From the NCBI RefSeq assembly GCF_014673495.1, contig NZ_CP051006.1:2666001-2730000 (forward strand): a stretch of 64,000 bases of DNA, written 5' to 3'. The notes beneath the pieces are model-generated. The model ran no database searches, was not told the DNA's origin, and worked only from the letters and a program-made list of their open reading frames with translations. The stretch comes from Streptomyces griseofuscus. GTDB taxonomy: Bacteria; Actinomycetota; Actinomycetes; Streptomycetales; Streptomycetaceae. Positions within the stretch are counted from its first letter, which is position 1, and the number at the start of each line of letters is the position of its first letter. Positions 40,737-49,123 of this stretch are shown here, in pieces. The translations under genes and the position numbers were made by a program.

Positions 40737-42182
40737 TCAGAGCGCGAGGCCCGTCAGGACGAGGACACGCTCGTAGGTGTAGTCCTCCATCGCGGAGCGG
40801 ACACCCTCGCGGCCGACACCGGACTGCTTGGCGCCGCCGTAGGGCATCTGGTCGGCGCGGTAGGACGGGACGTCGCCGATCACCACGCCGCCGACCTCAA
40901 GGGCGCGGTGGGCGCGGAAGGCGGCCTGGAGGTCGTGGGTGAACACGCCCGCCTGGAGGCCGTACTTGGAGTCGTTGACCGCGGCGAAGGCCTCGGCCTC
41001 GCCGTGCACCTTCTGCACGCTGAGGACCGGTCCGAAGACCTCCTCGCGGGCGAGGGTGACATCCGAGGGCAGGTCGGTGAGGACGGTCGGCGCGTACGAG
41101 GCGCCGTCGCGGTCGCCGCCGGTGAGCAGCGCGGCGCCGGCCTCCACGGCCTCCTTGACCCAGGACTCCACGCGCTTGGCGGCGTCCTCGCTGACCAGCG
41201 GGCCGACATCGGTCTTCGGGTCGTTCGGGTCGCCGGTGACCTGGGCCTCGACGGCGGCGACGATGCGCGGCAGCAGCCGGTCGTACACCGGTGCGTCCAC
41301 GATCACGCGCTGCACGGAGATGCAGGACTGGCCGCCCTGGTAGTTGGAGAAGGTCGCGATGCGGTTCGCGGCCCAGTCCAGGTCGGCGTCCGAGGAGAAG
41401 TCGCCGAGGACGACGGCCGCGCCGTTGCCGCCCAGCTCCAGCGTGCAGTGCTTGCGCGGCACCGAGTCCATGATCGCGTAGCCGACCTTCTCGGAACCCG
41501 TGAAGGAGATGACCGGCAGCCGCTCGTCCTGGACCAGGGCGGGCATCTTGTCGTTGGCGACCGGCAGGATCGACCAGGAGCCAGCCGGCAGCTCGGTCTC
41601 GGCCAGCAGCTCGCCGATGACCAGGCCGGACAGCGGGGTGGCCGGGGCCGGCTTGAGGATGATCGGGGCGCCGGCCGCGATCGCCGGGGCGATCTTGTGG
41701 GCGCACAGGTTCAGCGGGAAGTTGAACGGCGCGATGCCGAGCACGACGCCCTTCGGGAAGCGCCGGACCAGCGCGAGCCGGCCCTCGCCGCCGCCGTCGG
41801 TGTCGAGGCGCTGGGCCTCGCCGCCGTTGAACCGGCGGGCCTCCTCGGCGGCCCAGCGGAACACCGAGGCGGCACGGCCGACCTCGCCGCGGGCCCACTT
41901 GATGGGCTTGCCGTTCTCGGCGGAGATCAGCCGGCCGATCTCCTCGGTGCGCTCGACGAGGCGCTTGGCCACGTGGTCGAGGGCGGCGGCCCGTACGTGC
42001 GCGGGGGTGGCCGCGAACTCGTCGCGGGCGGCGTACGCGGCGGCCACGGCCTCCTCGACCTGGGCGTCGGTCGGCACGCTGACGGTGCCGACGAGCCGGC
42101 CGTCCCACGACGAGGTGACGTCGAAGGTGGTCTCACCGGTGACCTGGCGGCCGGCGAGCCAGAAGGCGTGGGTGGAAGTCAT
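40737..42182 (-). CDS. NAD(P)-dependent aldehyde dehydrogenase, likely succinate-semialdehyde dehydrogenase
   Basis: 481 aa from ATG 42182. Aldehyde dehydrogenase signatures: PFNFPLN, cofactor Lys in ILKPAPATP, FTGSEKVGY, general base Glu249 in LELGGN and nucleophile Cys287 in GGQSC. It fits the GabD/non-phosphorylating semialdehyde dehydrogenase branch. Immediately downstream of a PucR regulator gene and 4.5 kb from gabT, it probably oxidises succinate semialdehyde from GABA transamination to succinate. This corresponds to the position of SCO5679 (GabD) as I remember it. Exact substrate cannot be fixed from sequence. Confidence 0.88.
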   Translation of the reverse strand: MTSTHAFWLAGRQVTGETTFDVTSSWDGRLVGTVSVPTDAQVEEAVAAAYAARDEFAATPAHVRAAALDHVAKRLVERTEEIGRLISAENGKPIKWARGEVGRAASVFRWAAEEARRFNGGEAQRLDTDGGGEGRLALVRRFPKGVVLGIAPFNFPLNLCAHKIAPAIAAGAPIILKPAPATPLSGLVIGELLAETELPAGSWSILPVANDKMPALVQDERLPVISFTGSEKVGYAIMDSVPRKHCTLELGGNGAAVVLGDFSSDADLDWAANRIATFSNYQGGQSCISVQRVIVDAPVYDRLLPRIVAAVEAQVTGDPNDPKTDVGPLVSEDAAKRVESWVKEAVEAGAALLTGGDRDGASYAPTVLTDLPSDVTLAREEVFGPVLSVQKVHGEAEAFAAVNDSKYGLQAGVFTHDLQAAFRAHRALEVGGVVIGDVPSYRADQMPYGGAKQSGVGREGVRSAMEDYTYERVLVLTGLAL

Positions 42183-42278
42183 GTGCGATTCCCGGCCTTT
42201 CCGCGTTTGGGGGCGTCCTTGGCTTTCGTGCTCCACGGTAGGACGGCGGGGGCCGGGGGTCGCTTGTCCGTGCCGTAG

Positions 42279-42302
42279 CAGTAGGCGCGACGGGCACTAC
42301 TG
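42279..42302. promoter_or_regulatory. Candidate operator upstream of the aldehyde dehydrogenase gene
   Basis: Inverted repeat CAGTAG-N12-CTACTG in the 138-bp gap between the PucR gene end and the aldehyde dehydrogenase start, followed closely by another ACTACT-containing motif (42307-42316). Spacing would suit a dimeric regulator such as the adjacent PucR protein. Short arms make chance occurrence possible. Confidence 0.3.
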
Positions 42303-42320
42303 ATTGGACTACTACTTCGG

Positions 42321-43916
42321 TTACTGGTCGGTCGAGGTGGCCTTCAGCGCGAGCCACAGCTCCATGCGTACGTCGGGGTCGTCCAGCGAACGCCCGAGGA
42401 TCTCCTCGACCCGGCGCATCCGGTAGCGCAGCGTGTGCCGGTGCACGCCCAGGTCGGCGGCGGCCGCGTCCCACTGGCCGTGCCGGGAGAGCCAGGCGCG
42501 CAGCGAGGCGACCAGGTCGCCGCGGCCGGTGGCGTCATGCTCGTACAGCGGTCGCAGCAGCCCGTCGGCGAACGCCTTCACCGCGTCGTCGGCGAGCAGC
42601 GGCAGCACGGATCCGGCGGCCAGCTGCTCGTGCTCGACCAGGACCCGGCCGCGGCGCCGGGCGACCGACAGGGACTGTTCGGCCTGTTTGTAGGCGGCCG
42701 CGGCGGCGATCGGGCCGGCCGGGGCGGACAGTCCCACGACGATCTCGTCCTCCTCGGTTGCCGCGCGCTCGGGGCTGGTGCGGGCGGCCTCGAGGTCGGC
42801 GGCCCAGGCGACGCAGGCAGCGACCGCCGCGCCGCCGTCCGCGGCCAGTGCGACGAGCCGCTCGCCCTCCGGTACGACCAGTACCGCCTCGCCGGAGCGC
42901 GCGGCGGCGGACTCCAGGGCCTCCGCGAGGGTGCCGAGCCGGTCGCCGCCGGTCGCGGTGGCCCGTGCGCCGGGCAGCGAATCGGCGACGATCATCCGGA
43001 ACGGAGCGTCCAGCAGTCCGCCGTAGAGGTCGCCGGCGACGGCGCGGGCGTGGTCGGGTTCCCCGGCGAGCAGCATGCGCAGCACGGCGGTGCCGATGCG
43101 CTGCTCGGCGGCGTGCAGGGAGCGGGAGCGCTCGGTGGTGAGGGTGAGCAGGGCGATGGCGGAATGGACCGCGTACCGCTCGGCGGTGCCGGGGGCGGCG
43201 GCGGTGCCGACGGCGAGGGCGGCGCGGGGGCGGCGGCCGGTGCCGAGGGAGTGCAGTTCGACGCGGTCCTCGTGTTCGGGTCCGCCGACCACGGAGGAGG
43301 CGGGGGCGGGCCGCTCCCTGAGCCGTTCCACCTCGCCGGTGAGGCGGGCGGCGCGGCGGCCGGCCCAGTCGGGGGCGGCGGCGACGACGGTGCCGGAGGC
43401 GTCGTAGAGCGCGGCCCAGCCGTCGACCTGGGCGGCGAGGGCGGTGAGCAGGCCCTCGGGGCCGGAGTTCAGGGCCTGCTTGGTCAGCTCGCGCTGGGCG
43501 GCGAAGCCGGCGGTGACGGCGCGGTACTGGTCGGCGGCGATGGCGGCGGAGACGGCCTTGCTGATGGCGAGGAAGGGGGTGCGGCGGGGGACTTCGAGCA
43601 GGGGCAGGGGTTCGTCGGCGCAGGCGTCGACGAGGGCCTTCGGGATCTCCTCGTAATTGACCCCGACGGCGAACCCGAGGCCGACGACACCCGCGCCTGC
43701 CAGTCTCCGCACGTACCGGCGCATGGCCTCCGGGTCCTCGGCGTCCAGCTTGAGCGCGGTGATCAGGAGCAGCTCGCCGCCCTCCATGTAGGGCACGGGG
43801 TCGGCCAGCTCGCTGACGTGGGCCCAGCGCACGGGCACGTCGAGGCGGTCGGCGCCGGCCCGGACGGTCAGCTTCAGCGCCGAGTGGTGGACGAGCGAGG
43901 CGAGCGTCGGGGGCAT
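42321..43916 (-). CDS. PucR-family transcriptional regulator
   Basis: 531 aa from ATG 43916 (MPPTLASLVHHSALKLTVRA). The N-terminal PucR purine-catabolism-like domain spans about 1-130 (VRWAHVSELADPVPYMEGGELLL). The middle is a GGDEF-like/PucR linker region. The C-terminal PucR-type HTH reads AAADLGVHRHTLRYRMRRVEEILG near 500. PucR proteins regulate nitrogen catabolism genes, including GABA use (GabR-like cases). Its position directly upstream of, and co-directional with, the GabD-like gene makes it the likely regulator of that gene and possibly of gabT. An upstream ATG at 43955 is a weaker start. Confidence 0.9.
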   Translation of the reverse strand: MPPTLASLVHHSALKLTVRAGADRLDVPVRWAHVSELADPVPYMEGGELLLITALKLDAEDPEAMRRYVRRLAGAGVVGLGFAVGVNYEEIPKALVDACADEPLPLLEVPRRTPFLAISKAVSAAIAADQYRAVTAGFAAQRELTKQALNSGPEGLLTALAAQVDGWAALYDASGTVVAAAPDWAGRRAARLTGEVERLRERPAPASSVVGGPEHEDRVELHSLGTGRRPRAALAVGTAAAPGTAERYAVHSAIALLTLTTERSRSLHAAEQRIGTAVLRMLLAGEPDHARAVAGDLYGGLLDAPFRMIVADSLPGARATATGGDRLGTLAEALESAAARSGEAVLVVPEGERLVALAADGGAAVAACVAWAADLEAARTSPERAATEEDEIVVGLSAPAGPIAAAAAYKQAEQSLSVARRRGRVLVEHEQLAAGSVLPLLADDAVKAFADGLLRPLYEHDATGRGDLVASLRAWLSRHGQWDAAAADLGVHRHTLRYRMRRVEEILGRSLDDPDVRMELWLALKATSTDQ

Positions 43917-44009
43917 GGTGCCTTCACGGTGACGGAGATCTGTCTTGGCCGACACGTACCAACGGCCTTCCCCGATTCTGCCTCACCGTACGGTCCCCCG
44001 CTGGCCGCT

Positions 44010-46424
44010 TCACGCCCTGAGATCCACCAACAACGGCGGCGCGTGCTCCCCCCGCACACTGGTCAACGACAACACCGCGTGCCCGGCCGGAACCGCGTGC
44101 GCCAACTCGGAGGCGGACCAGCGTTCGCGTTCTACTTGGCGGACGGTGACGGCCTCTGTGGTCACCGCCTTGCCGGTGACCAGCTTGCGCAGGGCATGGA
44201 TCGCCCGGGTCATCGGCTGGTCGGCGAACACGGTGTGCCGGGCCACGTCCCGGGTTTCCACCCACTGTGTGCCCCAGGCCTCCGCGAACCTGCCGCCGTC
44301 CCAGGTGGTGACCCCGGAGAAGGCCATCCGGCAGCCGACCGCCGCGTACAGCGGCCCGTGCAATGCCTCGGGGACGTCCCCGACGGTGCGCAGGGCGAGC
44401 ACCACGCCCGCATTGCGGGAGCGCAGGCGCTGCATGCGCCGGACGGACTCGGCCGTCACCGCGCCCGTGGCGTCGTCCAGGACGAGGCAGACGAAGTGGT
44501 TCCGTTCACCGGCCGTCGCCACGGCGCCGAACTGGGCGAGCACCAGCCGGGTGATGATCCGGGACGCCTCTTCGTGTCCACGGTCCGGCACGTCGATACG
44601 GACCCGCAGTGGGTGGTGGGCGACGGCGCGCAGCGAGAACGGTCGGGCACTCCCTGCGCCCGCGCCGAAGAACTCCGCGAACGCCGGGCGGACCAGCAGG
44701 GCGAGCCGGTCGGCCAGGATCGGGCCCGGGTCGCCCGCGCTGCCCGCCTGCCGGAGGCGCGCATCGAGTTCGCGGCGCATCACCGTGTGCTCGTCCGCCG
44801 CGAGCGCCACCCGCAGCGCGTCAAGGGCCGAGGGGTCGCCCTCCAGCAGTTCCCGCAGCTCGGGCAGGGCCGGGAAGCGTCGGTGCACCGCCTTGAAGGG
44901 GCCGAGGAGCTGGGCGAGCGCGGTGACGGCACGCTGTCCGCTCACCGTGTCCAGGTCGCCGGCCAGCCCCTCCGCAAGGAAGGCGGCCGCCTCGTCCGGA
45001 TCGTCGGAGTCCGCGTACGGATCGAGGTCGTGCACCGACGCGGGGTCGCCGAGTCGTACGACGACATCGAAGCCGGAGTCGGGGCCGAGCGGGGTGCCCG
45101 CGGCGCACACGGCGACGACGGCACACTGCCCGGCGAGCGCCTGAAGACCGAGGGACTCGACGACCGGCCGGATCAGATGACGGGTCTTGCCGGAGCCGGA
45201 GGGCCCGACGGCCAGCAGGGAGGTGCCCAGGGTGTCCGGTGCGAGGGCCGCACCCGCGCCGCCGTAAGCGAGCGGGGTGCGCTCGCCTGCCACCCACTGC
45301 CCGAGGCGCACCTGCCCGGCGAGCAGGTCGTGCCGGGCGGTCCGACCCGGCAGGTCGCGAGCCCCAGAGGGGTGGGTCCAGGCGGCGCCGGCCTCGCGCA
45401 GCACCGTGTCGGTGAAGGACGACAGCCGTGCCTGTGCCCGTGCCATGGTCCACATATGGCCGACCCTGGCGCAGTCCACGTCGTTCATCCGGCCGGTGTG
45501 CACCTCGGTGGTGAGGAGGTCCGCGGCCTGGTGCTGGCCGGCTTCGCGCAGTTCGGGCCACTGCGACGGCCGCCGCTCGGCAGCGGTCTGCGTGGGCCCC
45601 TCGGCCTTCGCGCGCTCGCGCGCGGCGAGCTTCTGCCGCGCGAAGGACCACCAGCCGCCGATCCTGGCGAACGGCCACAGCACCAGCAGGGTGATCAGCG
45701 CGTACAGGGTGTCGGTGAGCAGCACCGATGCGAACACGTCATAGCTGCCTGTGATCAGGACGATGAGGGAGAACAGCGGGTCCTGAACGGGCAAGGCGTC
45801 CCAGCCGACACCGAAGGCCTTGGGGAAGACGAAGGACAGCGCGATCAGGGCGCCCAGGGCCGCGATGAGGGCACGAGCGGGCTGGGGGCGGCGGGTGACG
45901 ACATGCCGGACGATGTCGCGCCAGCTGCCCAGGCGCGCCATGGCGTAGACGAGGATCGCGAAGAACACGCCGTCGGCGACCGTCATCGCCTCGGCGCCCT
46001 GGTAGCCCTTCGGTGACGTGGTCCCCGCCCACCACCAGCCGTCCGGGGTGAGCAGCTTCAGGACCGCCCACTGATAGGGGATGCTGCCGTGCCGCCACAG
46101 CGACCACACCAGGAGCCCCGCCGCGAGGGGGACGAAGAAACCGACGATGGTGACGGGCGCCAGGCGCTGTTCCTGACGGGCGGCCTTGGGCTGCCGGTAG
46201 CCATGACGCCAGATGCCCGGCTCGGCGGCCGGGCGCGGCTCATCGAGCCAGTCGGCGACCGGGGAACGCGGATGCGGGGGCTGCGAGGCGGAGGAGGCCG
46301 GCGGCAGCACGCTGGGCGGTGTTGTCGGCCTCGGTGGCACTCCCGTCGGTTCCGGTGGGCGGGTCGGACGGGGTACCGGGCCCGGCTGGGTTCTGCGAGT
46401 GTTGTGGGTTTCGTCGTTGTGCAT
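44010..46424 (-). CDS. Membrane-anchored VirD4/TraD-like P-loop ATPase
   Basis: 804 aa from ATG 46424 with an AGGGGG Shine-Dalgarno. A Pro/Arg-rich head (1-55) is followed by transmembrane helices at about 90-110, 150-165, 184-202 and 217-252, then a large cytosolic ATPase with Walker A GPSGSGKT (407-414) and Walker B-like HFVCLVLDDATGA. The arrangement of VGPSGSGKTRHLIRPVVESL and a C-terminal TVGDVPEALHG sensor region matches type IV coupling proteins / FtsK-HerA-class pumps. No relaxase, Tra genes or integrase lie nearby, so this is an orphan pump conserved on the chromosome. Substrate unknown. Confidence 0.8.
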   Translation of the reverse strand: MHNDETHNTRRTQPGPVPRPTRPPEPTGVPPRPTTPPSVLPPASSASQPPHPRSPVADWLDEPRPAAEPGIWRHGYRQPKAARQEQRLAPVTIVGFFVPLAAGLLVWSLWRHGSIPYQWAVLKLLTPDGWWWAGTTSPKGYQGAEAMTVADGVFFAILVYAMARLGSWRDIVRHVVTRRPQPARALIAALGALIALSFVFPKAFGVGWDALPVQDPLFSLIVLITGSYDVFASVLLTDTLYALITLLVLWPFARIGGWWSFARQKLAARERAKAEGPTQTAAERRPSQWPELREAGQHQAADLLTTEVHTGRMNDVDCARVGHMWTMARAQARLSSFTDTVLREAGAAWTHPSGARDLPGRTARHDLLAGQVRLGQWVAGERTPLAYGGAGAALAPDTLGTSLLAVGPSGSGKTRHLIRPVVESLGLQALAGQCAVVAVCAAGTPLGPDSGFDVVVRLGDPASVHDLDPYADSDDPDEAAAFLAEGLAGDLDTVSGQRAVTALAQLLGPFKAVHRRFPALPELRELLEGDPSALDALRVALAADEHTVMRRELDARLRQAGSAGDPGPILADRLALLVRPAFAEFFGAGAGSARPFSLRAVAHHPLRVRIDVPDRGHEEASRIITRLVLAQFGAVATAGERNHFVCLVLDDATGAVTAESVRRMQRLRSRNAGVVLALRTVGDVPEALHGPLYAAVGCRMAFSGVTTWDGGRFAEAWGTQWVETRDVARHTVFADQPMTRAIHALRKLVTGKAVTTEAVTVRQVERERWSASELAHAVPAGHAVLSLTSVRGEHAPPLLVDLRA

Positions 46425-46551
46425 CCGCCCTGCCCCCTGACCAGCCGATCCGTCCACCGTCAGCGAGCAATCTAGTGCCTGAGGAGGGGAGTTAGGGGGT
46501 TGCGGGGCCGTAGAGGGGCACCGCGGGGGCCGGACGGTCGTACGCTCGCTA

Positions 46552-46566
46552 TGTCCACCGCGGACA
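46552..46566. promoter_or_regulatory. Candidate operator upstream of gabT
   Basis: Near-palindrome TGTCCACCGCGGACA in the 248-bp divergent region before gabT, 107 bases from its ATG. It is well placed for transcriptional control. No known regulator is matched; it could be chance in this GC-rich sequence. Confidence 0.25.
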
Positions 46567-46672
46567 ACCGCGGCAGCGCACAACGCCCACATGGAGCATG
46601 CCCACCTCCCCACACCCGTCTTAGCCTGCGAGAAAAGAAGGCAAGCGTCCGTAATACCCCCAGGAGCCCCGC

Positions 46673-48007
46673 ATGACCGCACTTCCGCAGGAGCGCCGCG
46701 TCGTCACCGCCATCCCCGGCCCGAAGTCGCAGGAGCTTCAGGCCCGCCGCACCGCCGTGGTCGCCCAGGGCGTGGGCTCCACGCTGCCGGTCTTCGTCAC
46801 GCGCGCCGGCGGCGGTGTCATCGAGGACGTGGACGGCAACAGCCTGATCGACTTCGGCTCCGGTATCGCCGTGACCAGCGTCGGCGCCTCCGCCGAGGCC
46901 GTCGTACGCCGTGCCTCCGCCCAGCTCGCGGACTTCACCCACACCTGTTTCATGGTCACCCCGTACGAGGGCTACGTGGCCGTCGCCGAGGCGCTGGCCG
47001 AGCTGACGCCGGGTGACCACGCCAAGAAGTCCGCGCTGTTCAACTCCGGCGCCGAGGCCGTCGAGAACGCCGTGAAGATCGCGCGTGCGTACACCAAGCG
47101 GCAGGCCGTCGTCGTGTTCGACCACGGGTACCACGGGCGCACCAACCTGACCATGGCGCTGACGGCGAAGAACATGCCGTACAAGCACGGCTTCGGCCCG
47201 TTCGCGCCCGAGGTCTACCGCGTCCCGGTCGCCTACGGCTACCGCTGGCCGACCGGTGCGGAGAACGCCGGCCCCGAGGCCGCCAAGCAGGCCATCGACG
47301 AGATCAGCAAGCAGGTCGGCGCGGACAACGTGGCCGCGATCATCATCGAGCCGGTGCTCGGCGAGGGCGGCTTCATCGAGCCGGCCAAGGGCTTCCTGCC
47401 CGCGATCCGCCAGTTCGCCGCCGACAACGGGATCGTCTTCGTCGCGGACGAGATCCAGAGCGGGTTCTGCCGCACCGGTCAGTGGTTCGCCTGTGAGGAC
47501 GAGGGCATCGTCCCGGACCTCATCACCACCGCCAAGGGCATCGCCGGTGGTCTGCCGCTCGCCGCGGTGACCGGCCGCGCCGAGATCATGGACGCGGCGC
47601 ACGCCGGTGGCCTGGGCGGCACGTACGGCGGCAACCCGGTCGCCTGCGCCGGTGCGCTCGGTGCCATCGAGACCATGAAGGAGCTCGACCTCAACGCCCG
47701 GGCGAAGCGCATCGAGGAGGTCATGAAGGAGCGCCTCTCCGCCATGGCCGAGAAGTTCGACGTCATCGGCGAGGTCCGCGGCCGCGGCGCCATGATCGCC
47801 ATCGAGCTGGTCAAGGACCGCGCCACCAAGGAGCCCAACCCGGAGGCCACCGCCGCGCTGGCCAAGGCCTGCCACGCCGAGGGCGTGCTGGTCCTGACCT
47901 GCGGCACCTACGGCAACGTGGTGCGCTTCCTGCCCCCGCTGGTCATCGGCGAGGACCTGCTGAACGAGGGTCTGGACGTCGTCGAGCAGGCGCTCGCCCG
48001 TATCTGA
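46673..48007 (+). CDS. gabT: 4-aminobutyrate--2-oxoglutarate transaminase
   Basis: 444 aa from ATG 46673 with CAGGAG upstream. Class III PLP-aminotransferase: FNSGAEAVENAVKIAR (PLP phosphate binding), FDHGYHGRTN, IIEPVLGEGG, Asp259 in FVADEIQSG and the Schiff-base Lys288 in TTAKGIAGGLPL, then GTYGGNPVAC. It transfers the amino group of GABA to 2-oxoglutarate, giving succinate semialdehyde and glutamate. With the GabD-like enzyme at 40737-42182 it completes the GABA shunt. It follows the orphan ATPase divergently; GC-rich palindromes after the stop (48012-48025) may end transcription. Confidence 0.95.
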   Translation: MTALPQERRVVTAIPGPKSQELQARRTAVVAQGVGSTLPVFVTRAGGGVIEDVDGNSLIDFGSGIAVTSVGASAEAVVRRASAQLADFTHTCFMVTPYEGYVAVAEALAELTPGDHAKKSALFNSGAEAVENAVKIARAYTKRQAVVVFDHGYHGRTNLTMALTAKNMPYKHGFGPFAPEVYRVPVAYGYRWPTGAENAGPEAAKQAIDEISKQVGADNVAAIIIEPVLGEGGFIEPAKGFLPAIRQFAADNGIVFVADEIQSGFCRTGQWFACEDEGIVPDLITTAKGIAGGLPLAAVTGRAEIMDAAHAGGLGGTYGGNPVACAGALGAIETMKELDLNARAKRIEEVMKERLSAMAEKFDVIGEVRGRGAMIAIELVKDRATKEPNPEATAALAKACHAEGVLVLTCGTYGNVVRFLPPLVIGEDLLNEGLDVVEQALARI

Positions 48008-48451
48008 GATCCGGGTCCGGACCCGTATCCGGGATTCCGGATTTCCGGCTGCGGCAGGCCGTGTGAAGAAGGTGTGCGGGGTACATGTCGGGACGGGAAT
48101 CCGCCTGCCCAAGCGCCTCGGCCTGCCGTAGGTTCTACCCAGATGAGAGATACACCCCGTCCACGGGGGACCGTGGGCGACCTCAGGCCGAGGCCTCCCC
48201 AGCTTCGACCTGGTCGTGCCTTCGCGCACACAACCGGCGCCTGACGCCGGGATCTCCTCACCGATCGGACGGTCGCCGCCCCAAACCCCCCGGGGCGTGC
48301 GACGTTCCGGTCCGGACGGCCGCCCCGTGACCACCCCCCCTGTTCCGGGGCGGCCGACCTCCTTCTCCGGGCCCACTCACGCATTTAGGGCCCACGCACG
48401 AATACGGCCCCGGTACGGCCCCTCGCGCACCCGCCTGCCAAGCTGGCCCCC
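48008..48451. other. 444-bp non-coding region between gabT and the PAP2 gene
   Basis: No frame with credible codon use or start. Just after gabT is the 14-bp palindrome CGGGTCCGGACCCG (48012-48025) with further TCCGGA-type repeats to 48050, a possible terminator. The centre (48150-48260) has mixed stems, including a short CCGTCCACGGGGGACCGTGG region. I compared it mentally with known riboswitch cores and saw no convincing match. Confidence 0.4.
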
Positions 48452-49123
48452 GTGTCGCACCCCGTCCGCCGCGCCCTGCTCCTCGGCATCCCGGCCCCCG
48501 CCGTCCTCTTCCTGCTGATCACCTGGCAGGTCGTCGGCCACGGCCCGCTGCTGCGCGCGGACGCCCGCCTCAGCCGGGACCTGGTCCACCCGGACGGGTT
48601 CGCGCAGTTCCTCTCCGACCTCGGCGATGTCCAGGTCGCCGTCCCGGTCCTGCTCGTCGCCGCCGGGTACGCCCTGTGGCGCGGGCGCGGCGCCGGGCAC
48701 GCCCGCTGGTGGCTGCCGCCGCTCACGGCCGCCGTCCTGATGGCGCTGCTCCCGGCGCTCGTGGTGCCGCTGAAGGACTGGATCGCCCGGCCGGGGACCC
48801 CCGTGGTGCCCCCGGCCACCGGCTACTTCCCCTCCGGGCACACGGCGACGGCCGCCGTGGCCTACGGCTCCGCGACCCTCCTGCTGCTGCCCTGGCTCCG
48901 CTCCCGCACAGCCCGCCGCAGCGTCATCGCGCTCTGCGCGGTCCTGGTCCTGGGCGTCTCGTACGGCCTGGTCCGGCACGGCTACCACTGGCCGCTGGAC
49001 GTGCTGGGCAGCTGGTGCCTGAGCGCGGCCCTGCTGACCGCGCTCGGCGCGCTGCCGGGGCTCAGCCGAAGTAGCCGTCGAACGTCTTCTGGAACTCCCA
49101 GTTCGAGTAGCGGTCCCAGTTGA
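48452..49123 (+). CDS. PAP2-superfamily membrane phosphatase
   Basis: 223 aa from GTG 48452. Five to six hydrophobic helices. Phosphatase motifs are present: KDWIARP (motif 1), PSGHT (motif 2, phosphate-binding His) and HGYHWPLDVLGSW (motif 3, nucleophilic His and Asp). The Arg expected six residues before the motif-3 His is displaced (RHGYH). Family members dephosphorylate undecaprenyl or phosphatidate pyrophosphates on the outer face. The last 20 residues (SRSSRRTSSGTPSSSSGPS) are read antisense through the 3' end of the chitinase gene, a 62-base convergent overlap, and look non-selected. Confidence 0.88.
   Translation: MSHPVRRALLLGIPAPAVLFLLITWQVVGHGPLLRADARLSRDLVHPDGFAQFLSDLGDVQVAVPVLLVAAGYALWRGRGAGHARWWLPPLTAAVLMALLPALVVPLKDWIARPGTPVVPPATGYFPSGHTATAAVAYGSATLLLLPWLRSRTARRSVIALCAVLVLGVSYGLVRHGYHWPLDVLGSWCLSAALLTALGALPGLSRSSRRTSSGTPSSSSGPS

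Noticed and set aside
42435..46016. 3.6-kb open frame on the plus strand across the PucR and VirD4-like genes
   Set aside because: Runs antisense through two well-supported genes and their gap; composition is low-complexity Gly/Ala/Arg.
44010..46424. Integrative conjugative element
   Set aside because: Only the VirD4-like gene is present; no integrase, attachment site, relaxase or replication gene nearby.
48008..48451. Riboswitch or small RNA between gabT and the PAP2 gene
   Set aside because: Stems are present but no known riboswitch core could be matched by eye.
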